Assembly: GCA_001816455.1 (NCBI GenBank)
Contig: MHCB01000039.1
Location: forward strand, 1 to 42,046
From: Candidatus Blackburnbacteria bacterium RIFCSPHIGHO2_12_FULL_44_25
GTDB lineage: Bacteria; Patescibacteriota; Microgenomatia; UBA8517; UBA10165
Direction: 5' to 3'
Length of the DNA: 42,046 nucleotides
Positions 9,000 through 15,307 of the stretch are shown one piece after another. The notes below the pieces were generated by a model. That model was not told where the DNA came from, made no database searches, and saw nothing but the letters and a program-made list of their open reading frames with translations. Numbering within the stretch: the first letter of the stretch is position 1; each line of letters begins with the position of its first letter. The position numbers and the translations under genes were made by a program.

Positions 9000-9872
9000 C
9001 TACCAGGCATGAAGCATGATTGGGTTGCCATGTCTCCAGTCAATTCCCCGAAGACTAAAGTTATAACTGGGATTCATTTTTTTAAGTGAGTTCATTATTT
9101 TTATATGGTCATCTTTTTTGTGGTATGTCGTAATGGCAATTTTCGGTTTGTATTCTCTGATCGTTTTTGATGCGCCTTTCAGCATCTCTATTTCGGAGCC
9201 TTCTAAGTCTGCTTTTAGATAAGTTATTCTTTTGCCTTGGTCGTAGAAAAGTTTATCGATTGTTGTAACGGAGACGCAAGAACCTCCGTCGGGAGAATTT
9301 TGTAAGCCTCCTCCAAAAACCTCTCCTCCCATATAAGCTTTCCCGGTTTTGGCGCCGACGGCGATGGGCAGTATGGTGACTCTTTTATTATTCTTAAAAG
9401 TAAGTCTTAGAAGTTGCAGGGACTCCCCAAAAGGTTCGATAGCATATACTTTTTTTGCTTTTTTAGAAGCGGACAGAGTGAAAGTTCCGATCCCCGCGCC
9501 GCAATCTGCGACGATATCATTTTTGGAAATCGGTGTTTGAGGCGTTTCATAGTAGTGCCAACTAATGGGTGAGAAATTCTCACCCAAAATATAAAGCATT
9601 GTCCAATAGTTTTTCTTCCGAAAGTGGAAAGGGTTTGAGTAAGTATCCAGGTAAATTTTTAGGCAATCACCTGATTCAAGAACTTTTCTTATTTGAGAAG
9701 AACCCAGGGAACATCTATTTGTCAAAAAAATGATTCTTGCCAGCTCGGACAGAGTTACTCTGTAACGTTTTCCGGAGACCCACCTGTAGGTAATCGCCAG
9801 TTTGTATACCAGTTCGCTTGCAACCAGCCAAAACATATTGTAGGGTGTTTCGTATTTCAATACCGGGAACAT
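9000..9872 (-). CDS. FkbM family methyltransferase
   Basis: The 290-residue protein has the SAM-binding motif I DCGAGIGTFTL (123-133), acidic residue E146 (AIEPF), and the FkbM hallmark YLKADLEGSEIEMLKGA followed by KIAITTYHK. An N-terminal extension of about 90 residues, partly hydrophobic, precedes the core. These enzymes O-methylate sugars or similar molecules. It is a single-gene minus-strand unit ending six bases after the convergent GT-C-like gene, with a well-formed promoter (9887-9915) directly upstream. The partial gene at the left edge belongs to the same family. Confidence 0.85.
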   Translation of the reverse strand: MFPVLKYETPYNMFWLVASELVYKLAITYRWVSGKRYRVTLSELARIIFLTNRCSLGSSQIRKVLESGDCLKIYLDTYSNPFHFRKKNYWTMLYILGENFSPISWHYYETPQTPISKNDIVADCGAGIGTFTLSASKKAKKVYAIEPFGESLQLLRLTFKNNKRVTILPIAVGAKTGKAYMGGEVFGGGLQNSPDGGSCVSVTTIDKLFYDQGKRITYLKADLEGSEIEMLKGASKTIREYKPKIAITTYHKKDDHIKIMNSLKKMNPSYNFSLRGIDWRHGNPIMLHAW

Positions 9873-9886
9873 AATGGTATATTAGT

Positions 9887-9915
9887 AGCATATTTGTGAG
9901 GAGTATATATGTCAA
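9887..9915 (-). promoter_or_regulatory. Sigma70-type promoter for the FkbM gene
   Basis: On the minus strand a perfect TTGACA (9910-9915) is followed by a 17-base spacer and TATGCT (9887-9892). Transcription should start near 9880, leaving a leader of about eight bases before the ATG at 9872, too short for an ordinary ribosome-binding site. Confidence 0.65.
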
Positions 9916-9941
9916 TAGCCTGCAACTTACTCCCAAAGTAA
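9909..9941 (+). CDS. Possible 10-residue leader peptide upstream of the HAD gene
   Basis: An ATG at 9909 preceded by GAGGAG with good spacing opens a ten-codon frame, MSIACNLLPK, ending in TAA at 9939-9941, seven bases before the ATG of the HAD gene, which itself has no Shine-Dalgarno site. This could be a translated leader that delivers ribosomes to the operon, or a chance frame: it overlaps the -35 box of the divergent FkbM promoter. Confidence 0.25.
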   Translation: MSIACNLLPK

Positions 9942-9948
9942 TTAAAAA

Positions 9949-10560
9949 ATGATCAAAGCAATAATTTTTGACTTAGACGGAGTTTTAGTTGACGCAACCG
10001 ACTGGCATTACGAAGCGCTGAATGACGCACTTGGACTCTTTGGTTTTGAGATAACAAGGGAAGAACACATGGGTTTTTACAACGGGTTACCCACAGCCGA
10101 AAAATTAAAAGTGCTTTCCGAGAAGAAAAGACTCCCGCTAGAACTCCACGAAATAATCAAGAGAATGAAAAGAAAGTATACCGACGAAAAGGTCGCACAA
10201 CTTTGCAGACCAAGCCACGAAAAACAAATTATGCTTACGCAACTAAAAACAAAAGGATATAAACTAGCCTGTTGCTCAAATGCACAAAAATACTCTGTCG
10301 TAAACATGCTAAGATATGCTGGAATTATGGATTTTTTCGACTTAGTGATAGGCAATGACGAAGGGTTTGCGGCCAAGCCCGCCCCGGATATTTATCTGGC
10401 AGCATTCAAACAGCTAGAAATTTCCCCCAAAGAAGCAATCATCGTTGAGGATGCCCCGCACGGCATTCAGGCCGCAAAGTCTTCTGGTGCAAAGGTAATA
10501 CCAGTCAAGGGCTACCACGAAGTCGATTTGTCTCTTTTTACAAAGTCAAGAATTATCTAA
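9949..10560 (+). CDS. HAD-superfamily phosphatase (beta-phosphoglucomutase-like)
   Basis: The 203-residue protein has all four HAD motifs: FDLDGVLVD with nucleophile D8 and acid D10, S110 (ACCSNAQK), K143 (AAKPAPDIY) and E167-D168 (IIVEDAPHGIQAA). A helical cap follows motif I (DWHYEAL), as in the beta-phosphoglucomutase/phosphatase subgroup. It should remove or shift a phosphate on a small sugar-like molecule in the cytoplasm. The gene heads a tightly packed run: the next gene starts on the base after its TAA, followed by a second nucleotidyltransferase, a HIT protein and a cupin. This context suggests the phosphatase or mutase step in making a nucleotide-activated surface component. Confidence 0.88.
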   Translation: MIKAIIFDLDGVLVDATDWHYEALNDALGLFGFEITREEHMGFYNGLPTAEKLKVLSEKKRLPLELHEIIKRMKRKYTDEKVAQLCRPSHEKQIMLTQLKTKGYKLACCSNAQKYSVVNMLRYAGIMDFFDLVIGNDEGFAAKPAPDIYLAAFKQLEISPKEAIIVEDAPHGIQAAKSSGAKVIPVKGYHEVDLSLFTKSRII

Positions 10561-11292
10561 ATGGCAAAAACACTAAACATTGTAGTTCCTCTTGCCGGCG
10601 CAGGCACTAGTTTTATAAAGGCCGGATATAGTTTCCCGAAGCCATTAATTGATATTAACGGCAGCCCAATGATTCAGGCAGTTATAGAAAACCTAAAGCC
10701 AAAGTTGGGCCACAAATTCATTCTTATTTGCCGGCAGGAACATTACGAAAAATTTGGTCTCTATCAAATTTTTTCTAATGCAACCAGTAATAACTATGAA
10801 TGTGTCCAACTTACCACCCCCACAAAAGGCGCAGCCTGTACGGTACTAACGGCAGTTGATTTTATAAACAACGACAACGAATTGCTTATTGCCAATGCAG
10901 ACCAGTTAGTTGATACAAAAGTAGATGCATTCATCAGATTTGCGAGGAAAAACAAACTCGACGGTGCTATCATGACTTTTGAATCAAACCACCCAAGATG
11001 GAGCTACGCTTTGGCAGACAAAAAAGGAAATGTAATGCAGGTTGCGGAAAAACGAGTAATCTCAGACAACGCAACAGTTGGTCTTTATTATTTTAAAACA
11101 GGCAAGTCGTTTGTTGAAGCTGCGGGAAGTATGATAGAAAAAGACGTTAAAGTGAATGACGAATTTTTTGTAAGTCCCGTTTATAATGAGTTGATATTAT
11201 CAAACAAAAAAATTATGATCTATCCCATAGATAAGGAGAAGATGCGCAGCTTGGGTACGCCGGAAGATCTGCGCGAATTTTTAGAAAAATGA
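10561..11292 (+). CDS. BcbE-like nucleotidyltransferase (first of a tandem pair)
   Basis: The 243-residue protein has the nucleotidyltransferase signature PLAGAGTSF (10-18) followed by PKPLIDINGSPMI (26-38), with K27 as the expected catalytic lysine. Then come TPTKGAACTVL, the metal-site stretch NADQLVD (112-118), RWSYAL and FFVSPVYNELI, the pattern of the BcbE-like capsule group. It should couple a sugar phosphate, or another phosphorylated unit, to NTP. The glycine-rich loop has T where the usual GxGxR has R (GAGTSF), and the metal motif is NAD rather than DxD. The paralogue downstream keeps the standard GRGSRF and DSD, so this copy may be altered in specificity. Gene order suggests it acts with the HAD enzyme. 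Confidence 0.82.
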   Translation: MAKTLNIVVPLAGAGTSFIKAGYSFPKPLIDINGSPMIQAVIENLKPKLGHKFILICRQEHYEKFGLYQIFSNATSNNYECVQLTTPTKGAACTVLTAVDFINNDNELLIANADQLVDTKVDAFIRFARKNKLDGAIMTFESNHPRWSYALADKKGNVMQVAEKRVISDNATVGLYYFKTGKSFVEAAGSMIEKDVKVNDEFFVSPVYNELILSNKKIMIYPIDKEKMRSLGTPEDLREFLEK

Positions 11293-12059
11293 TTGTAGTT
11301 ATCCCGATGGCCGGTCGAGGTTCAAGATTTTTAGAAGCAGCCGATCAAAATCCAGAATACTTGAACCCAAAACCTCTTATTTCCATCCTCGGGAAACCCA
11401 TGGTAAAGTGGGCACTAGATTCCCTGTCTTCGCTTCAAGTGCCTTCAAGTAAACTTATTTTTATATGCAGACGAGACCACGAAGAGGAATTTAATATCTC
11501 AACGGAACTTAAAAAAATCTTCGCAGAAGATATAAATGTCTTATTTGTTGACCAGATAACTCGAGGCGCCGCAGAAACAGTGCTTATTGCCAAAGAATTT
11601 ATAAACACAGACGAAGACATTATAGTCTCCGACTCAGACCACTACTTTGACGGAACTCCGCTGTATGAAGCAATTAAAAACAGAAATCCCGAGACTGCAG
11701 GTATAATCCCAGTCTTTGAACCGCCAGACAACGAACCTAAATGGAGCTACACATTGTTTGACGAGAATAATGTAGCCTCAGCAGTCGGTGAAAAAGACGC
11801 AGCCCTGGCTGCTCAAGGTGCGTACGCAAACATAGGCGGATACTATTTCTCAAAAGGAAGTGTTTTTGTTGCAGAGGCCGAGGAGATGATTGAAAAAGGA
11901 GAAATGTACGGAGCAGAAGGGAAGAAAGAATTTTATATGGCCCCCGTCTACGATCGATTAATTAAAAAAGGCCACAGAGTCGAAGTAGCAATTATTCCCC
12001 AAGTCTGGGGCCTTGGTACTCCGAAAGATTTGGAGTATTTTGAAAAGAACTTCAGCTAA
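11289..12059 (+). CDS. BcbE-like nucleotidyltransferase (second of a tandem pair)
   Basis: The 256-residue protein has PMAGRGSRF (6-14), NPKPLISILGKPM (26-38, catalytic K28 expected), TRGAAETVL, the metal-binding SDSDHYFD (114-121), KWSYTLF and FYMAPVYDRLI. It is a clear paralogue of the preceding protein and overlaps it by four bases (ATGA), which implies coupled translation. This copy keeps the canonical Arg of the GxGxR loop and the DxD, so it is the better candidate for the active pyrophosphorylase. The pair may form a heteromer or make two different activated precursors. The NTP and sugar cannot be told from sequence alone. Confidence 0.85.
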   Translation: MIVVIPMAGRGSRFLEAADQNPEYLNPKPLISILGKPMVKWALDSLSSLQVPSSKLIFICRRDHEEEFNISTELKKIFAEDINVLFVDQITRGAAETVLIAKEFINTDEDIIVSDSDHYFDGTPLYEAIKNRNPETAGIIPVFEPPDNEPKWSYTLFDENNVASAVGEKDAALAAQGAYANIGGYYFSKGSVFVAEAEEMIEKGEMYGAEGKKEFYMAPVYDRLIKKGHRVEVAIIPQVWGLGTPKDLEYFEKNFS

Positions 12060-12073
12060 TTACCCAGTAAACA

Positions 12074-12505
12074 ATGTATCGCACGACGTCAAAGGAAGTA
12101 ACCTATCAAAACTCTAGAAAAACCGAGGAGGGGTGCTATTTTTGCAACCCTATCCCAGAATCAATTGTTAAAACATTTAAAAACTTCTATGTTGCTAAAA
12201 ATAATTATCCTTATGACATTTGGGATTATCTTGAAGTTTCAGAACACCTGCTTCTTGTTCCAAAAGCGCATATGACCGGTTTCAAAGGGATGGATAAAGA
12301 TTCGCGTGAGGAGTATTTCAACGTAATAACCGACTATTCAGAACAAGGGTATGATGTCTTCACTCGCGCGACTAACTCGCTTATTAAAACACAACCTCAT
12401 CTTCATACACATTTGATCAAACGTACCCAAAAAAGAATTAAAAATCTGAAATATCAAAAAGATCCATATAATTTAGATATTGACTTTGTTGAGCCTGAAG
12501 CGTAA
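12074..12505 (+). CDS. HIT-family protein
   Basis: The 143-residue protein carries the histidine-triad motif PHLHTHLI with H109, H111 and H113, preceded by HLLLVPKAH (58-66), the usual HIT strand, and an N-terminal GCYFC knuckle (C21/C24) that could bind zinc as in several HIT and GalT-type proteins. HIT enzymes act on nucleotide phosphoesters or phosphoramidates through a nucleotidyl-His intermediate. The position after two nucleotidyltransferases makes a nucleotidyl-transfer or NDP-hydrolysis role in the same pathway reasonable, but this is inference. It starts 14 bases after the previous stop, with no evident Shine-Dalgarno site. Confidence 0.82.
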   Translation: MYRTTSKEVTYQNSRKTEEGCYFCNPIPESIVKTFKNFYVAKNNYPYDIWDYLEVSEHLLLVPKAHMTGFKGMDKDSREEYFNVITDYSEQGYDVFTRATNSLIKTQPHLHTHLIKRTQKRIKNLKYQKDPYNLDIDFVEPEA

Positions 12506-12515
12506 CTTTTAAGCC

Positions 12516-12860
12516 ATGGATGTTTTTAAATTAAATACATTTACCAAAGGTTGGTTTGTGGGGGATTTTGAACCAACTATTATCAAAACTAAAGATTGCG
12601 AAGTGGCAGTCAAGATTTATAAAAAAGGGGACAATGAAGGGGCTCATTACCATAAAATTGCCGACGAGCTAACAATCGTTGTTTCTGGTGAGTGCAAGCT
12701 AAATGGTCAAACCTTTAAGGCGGGGGATATTGTTTGGATAAAACCTGGAGAGGTAGCAGAATTTGAAGCAACTGAGGATTGTGTCCATACAGTCGTAAAA
12801 ATCCCCTCAGTCAAAGGCGACAAATATATCGTAGAAGAATCAAGCGGCAATACGAAGTAA
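12516..12860 (+). CDS. Single-domain cupin
   Basis: The 114-residue protein has cupin motif 1 with metal ligands H44, H46 and E51 (AHYHKIADE), then G58, and motif 2 around AGDIVWIKPGEV (69-80) with a later H91 that could be the fourth ligand. Small cupins in glycan clusters are often sugar isomerases, epimerases or binding proteins, but here no subtype is recognised. It is the last gene of the HAD-nucleotidyltransferase-HIT run and its 3' end overlaps the convergent 2H phosphoesterase gene by 21 bases. Confidence 0.8.
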   Translation: MDVFKLNTFTKGWFVGDFEPTIIKTKDCEVAVKIYKKGDNEGAHYHKIADELTIVVSGECKLNGQTFKAGDIVWIKPGEVAEFEATEDCVHTVVKIPSVKGDKYIVEESSGNTK

Positions 12861-13541
12861 CTCCAACGGAGGAACAGTAGACACAGCTCCAACTTCAAGT
12901 ATAAGTGGACTTGCTGATATACTGTGTCTTAAGTCCCTAGCCATTTTCCTATAAGCCTGGAAAGCTTTGATTTTTTCTTCTTTGTCTCCTTCTGGCAAAC
13001 GTGTCATCCGAGCAACAGTTATATGAAGTATATTGTCCATACTCAAAGGTTTTAACCCATGAGTTCGATACACATCATTAAGTTGAGCTCGAGCTGCTAG
13101 TACCCATTCTGGGATATTTACAGCTGTCAGTACCGTGTTGCCTCCAATTAAAAGGTACTGAAATTCGATCTTTTTGCCTACCAAGAGGTCAAGTTTGCCG
13201 ATCGCTTCCGCAGAGTGAATTTGTCCGAACAAAGCCTGTTTTACTGCCTGATCCTCCCCTTCCCACGCGCCCTCAAGGAGTGTGGAGTGAACACAAAAAT
13301 CTCTTGAGGCAAGATAAAGCCCAATGCCAGCTTGATCTGCAATCGCTGCGAGTGGTTGTGCGACTCTTTCTTCAAATTGAGCAGTTGAGTTTGGGGTGAA
13401 TACAAATGAAGCATTGTAGCGATTGTTTAAGCTATCAGGGAAACCAGAAAATTCAGGAATAGTACCTTCTCGAAGCGCTTTAAGGCCACTAAGTTGAATG
13501 CCTGCATATTTTCTCTCAACAGGGGTAATTAATTCTGCCAT
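12840..13541 (-). CDS. 2H phosphoesterase superfamily protein
   Basis: The 233-residue protein has the two HxT motifs that define the 2H (LigT-like) fold: VHSTLLEG with H85/T87 and LHITVAR with H173/T175, 88 residues apart, each next to hydrophobic strands. Known members hydrolyse cyclic phosphodiesters of RNA ends, ADP-ribose or cyclic nucleotides; the true substrate here is unknown. No signal peptide is visible, so it is probably cytoplasmic. It has its own strong promoter (13548-13576) with a predicted leaderless start and forms a one-gene unit. G+C looks somewhat higher than the neighbouring glycan genes. The motifs are clear even though overall similarity to LigT was not apparent. Confidence 0.7.
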   Translation of the reverse strand: MAELITPVERKYAGIQLSGLKALREGTIPEFSGFPDSLNNRYNASFVFTPNSTAQFEERVAQPLAAIADQAGIGLYLASRDFCVHSTLLEGAWEGEDQAVKQALFGQIHSAEAIGKLDLLVGKKIEFQYLLIGGNTVLTAVNIPEWVLAARAQLNDVYRTHGLKPLSMDNILHITVARMTRLPEGDKEEKIKAFQAYRKMARDLRHSISASPLILEVGAVSTVPPLELLRIAA

Positions 13542-13547
13542 GTGTGT

Positions 13548-13576
13548 ATTATGGGACTTTTTTGTGTCTTAGTCAA
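13548..13576 (-). promoter_or_regulatory. Promoter of the 2H phosphoesterase gene, predicted leaderless
   Basis: The minus strand shows TTGACT (13571-13576), a 17-base spacer and CATAAT (13548-13553). Seven bases past the -10 box is position 13541, exactly the first base of the ATG, so the transcript should begin at or next to the start codon. Confidence 0.65.
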
Positions 13577-13618
13577 GTCATTGAAATGCGCCCCGCTCGA
13601 ACATAGTCTCCAGTCATG

Positions 13619-13648
13619 TGGACAAACATATAACGATCGTGATATAAA
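13619..13648 (+). promoter_or_regulatory. Promoter of the PaaX/Cas2-like gene, embedded in a palindrome
   Basis: TGGACA (13619-13624) and TATAAA (13643-13648) with an 18-base spacer match a sigma70 promoter. Transcription should start near 13655, about eight bases before the ATG at 13663. The left palindrome (13620-13653) covers -35, spacer and -10, with its centre in the spacer, so a dimer bound there would block RNA polymerase. Confidence 0.5.
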
Positions 13649-13653
13649 TGTCC
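13620..13653. repeat. Left palindrome, 34 bp, imperfect, over the promoter
   Basis: Thirteen of 17 base pairs match around a centre at 13636/13637. The arms begin GGACA and end TGTCC, and the core is ACGATCGT. It resembles the right palindrome at 14181-14212 (24 of 32 positions identical when centred) and lies nine bases before the start codon, where an operator for autorepression would be expected. Confidence 0.75.
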
Positions 13654-13662
13654 TAGCTTCAT

Positions 13663-14181
13663 ATGCCTAACTTGCCTGAGAAAAAGCGCAGTAAGGTCAC
13701 AAACTTAATTCTTTTGACCTTGGAAAAGTCTATTGACGGGCTCGTAAGACTCGAGGATTTAATGTCCAAACGAAACCACTACGCGTATGGCTACGGCTGG
13801 GATTATCCTTTGAAAAAAGCATCATTGGCCAAGGCTTTGCAAAGGCTACGTGAGGGCGGATTTGTGGATTTGATCGAAGACGAAGAATTGATCTTAAGAT
13901 TAACGGATAAAGGAAGAAAGAAAGCAGTAATTGCCGAGCTCCAAAGCCCGGGGGAAAAATGGGATCGTAAATGGAGAGTCGTGATATTTGACATACCAGA
14001 GAAAAGAAGAGCGGCCAGAGATTTGTTGAGACATAACCTAAAATCCTGGGGTTTTACTTCTTGGCAGAAAAGCGTTTGGGTTAGCAAAAAGGATTGCACA
14101 AAAGCCCTAAGAAAATATATTTCCAGTATTGGAATAGAGGAATGGGTATTGATTTTGGAAACTGATAATATTGGTCGGTAG
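13663..14181 (+). CDS. PaaX-like regulator with winged helix and Cas2-like fold
   Basis: Residues ~15-90 of this 172-residue protein look like a winged helix (SLAKALQRLREGGFV, then a LILRLTDKGR wing). Residues ~103-170 match the Cas2/PaaX-C ferredoxin-like fold: WRVVIFDIPE with D110, KRRAARDLLRHNLKSWGF, then SVWVSK and a final WVLILETDN strand. PaaX proteins are repressors with this domain order but are usually well over 250 residues, so this is a short form. No cas1 gene or CRISPR repeats are present, so a CRISPR role is unlikely. The gene is closely bracketed by two related palindromes: one over its promoter, one beginning at its stop codon. Autoregulation is the simplest reading; a mobile or nucleic-acid-processing single-gene unit is an alternative. 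Confidence 0.75.
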   Translation: MPNLPEKKRSKVTNLILLTLEKSIDGLVRLEDLMSKRNHYAYGYGWDYPLKKASLAKALQRLREGGFVDLIEDEELILRLTDKGRKKAVIAELQSPGEKWDRKWRVVIFDIPEKRRAARDLLRHNLKSWGFTSWQKSVWVSKKDCTKALRKYISSIGIEEWVLILETDNIGR

Positions 14182-14212
14182 ACAAACATTGCACGATCGT
14201 GCAATGTTTGTC
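14181..14212. repeat. Right palindrome, 32 bp, perfect
   Basis: A perfect inverted repeat centred at 14196/14197 starts on the last base of the TAG stop codon. The left arm is GACAAACATTGCACGA. It shares the outer GACAAACAT arm and the ACGATCGT core with the left palindrome, with centres exactly 560 bp apart. The transcript would form a very stable hairpin, but no T-run follows on either strand, so it is not a classical terminator. Confidence 0.85.
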
Positions 14213-14319
14213 CTCGTAAAATAAAGCAAACCCCGGGCGGGAATATGGTGGTAATGTAGGCGGTGTGGATGAGGAGTCTCGAGAGAATTGAAGTGTTGGC
14301 GACAACCGATCCTGAAGAC
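14213..14319. other. Intergenic stretch between convergent genes, nothing recognised
   Basis: This 107-bp stretch between the right palindrome and the end of the GDPD gene holds no credible reading frame, terminator or promoter. It is the only convergent junction in the window that is not overlapping or nearly abutting. Confidence 0.4.
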
Positions 14320-15207
14320 TTAAAGCAAAGCAACCTGTTCGGGGTAGTCGGTACAGAAATAATCTGCTCCAGCGGCTTTTATTTCTCTGATACGTGCCAT
14401 TAGTGTAGGTACATCTTTGGCATCCGGATGCGACTCTCCTCCATAAAGGCCAGGGGAAGTGCCATGGAGCTCTGGCGTGACCAAGGCTACAAAAAGTCCT
14501 GCATCGTGCATTTTCTTAAAAAAGTCAGGGGTATAAAGAAGTTTTGAAGTTCCGTTTTCTCCTGTTTTGTCCCATTCATCTCCCCAAACGCCGTCAATCA
14601 AGCCCTCGGCTCTCAATGCTAGTGCTTCTTCAACACTCCAAAGTGTTCCACCTACAACTTCGTTATAACGAGCAATGTCATGCGGATGCGCAACAGAAGG
14701 GGCAAGCCGAATCGCGGGGAACCTTGCTTTTAATGTTCTAACAGTCTCCGGCTTCACATCAAAGACAATGAATTTGTCAAACATATCCGTATATTTACGC
14801 AACGCAGCCATGATTCTTTCTAGGGTTTCTGGCGTCTGAAACCTAGCCTTCAAGTGGAGAGCACTGACTGTGGACACGCTATTTCTTATAAGATCCATCA
14901 CCTCATCAAAAGTCGGGATTCTGCCATTTACAAGGGGAATGCGAAGTACTTCTTCTATCATCAAATCAGCAACACTTCGCTCATCCCGGCCTTCTGTGGG
15001 GCGCTTAAGGTTGGCATCATGCATAACAATAATGCCGTCCCTTGTGGGGTTCGGATCAAACTCAATGCCGCCAAACCCACGAGCCAACTGGCCTCGAAAA
15101 GCTTCATAACTGCTCTCGCTTGGGGCATTAGGCATTGCAGGCTCAAGCCCTCTGTGGGTAATTATTCGACCTTTGCCAATCTGCTCCTTAATACTGCTAT
15201 CCTGCAT
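14320..15207 (-). CDS. Glycerophosphodiester phosphodiesterase (GDPD family)
   Basis: The 295-residue TIM-barrel enzyme shows the GDPD signature: THRG (H18, R19), ESSYEAF, GIEFDPNPTRDGIIVMHD with metal ligands E49 and D51 and acid/base H63, and a C-terminal FCTDYPEQV. The second metal glutamate, usually in an E-x-K strand, is not obvious: the stretch reads SALHLKARF. GDPDs cut glycerophosphodiesters to glycerol-3-phosphate and an alcohol. No signal peptide is visible, so it should act in the cytoplasm on imported or internal substrate. It lies directly downstream of the terminator of the IMPase gene, with its own predicted promoter (15214-15242). Confidence 0.85.
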   Translation of the reverse strand: MQDSSIKEQIGKGRIITHRGLEPAMPNAPSESSYEAFRGQLARGFGGIEFDPNPTRDGIIVMHDANLKRPTEGRDERSVADLMIEEVLRIPLVNGRIPTFDEVMDLIRNSVSTVSALHLKARFQTPETLERIMAALRKYTDMFDKFIVFDVKPETVRTLKARFPAIRLAPSVAHPHDIARYNEVVGGTLWSVEEALALRAEGLIDGVWGDEWDKTGENGTSKLLYTPDFFKKMHDAGLFVALVTPELHGTSPGLYGGESHPDAKDVPTLMARIREIKAAGADYFCTDYPEQVALL

Positions 15208-15213
15208 TAAATT

Positions 15214-15242
15214 GTTTTACAGCATTGCATTATTTTAAGCAA
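15214..15242 (-). promoter_or_regulatory. Predicted promoter of the GDPD gene
   Basis: On the minus strand TTGCTT (15237-15242) and a weaker TAAAAC (15214-15219) are separated by 17 bases. The start would fall at about 15207, the first base of the ATG, again leaderless. It sits between the IMPase terminator and the GDPD gene. Confidence 0.4.
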
Positions 15243-15244
15243 TG

Positions 15245-15286
15245 AAAAACCCGCGGTCTCCGTCGTATTGACGAATTCCGCGGGTT
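15245..15286 (-). terminator. Rho-independent terminator of the IMPase gene
   Basis: Read on the minus strand, AACCCGCGG (15278-15286) pairs with CCGCGGGTT (15248-15256) across a 21-base loop, and the stem runs into a short T-run (15245-15249). It lies 22 bases beyond the stop codon at 15308. It is the only convincing intrinsic terminator seen in the window. Confidence 0.8.
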
Positions 15287-15307
15287 GCGGTTGGTCTGAA
15301 GGGAATG

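Noticed and set aside
13663-14181. CRISPR-associated Cas2
   Set aside because: The C-terminal half has the Cas2 fold pattern, but there is an N-terminal winged helix as in PaaX, and no cas1, other cas gene or repeat-spacer array in the window.
14181-14212. Perfect palindrome as an ordinary intrinsic terminator
   Set aside because: Neither strand has a T-run after the stem, and the copy on the other side of the gene lies over a promoter, so simple termination does not explain the pair.
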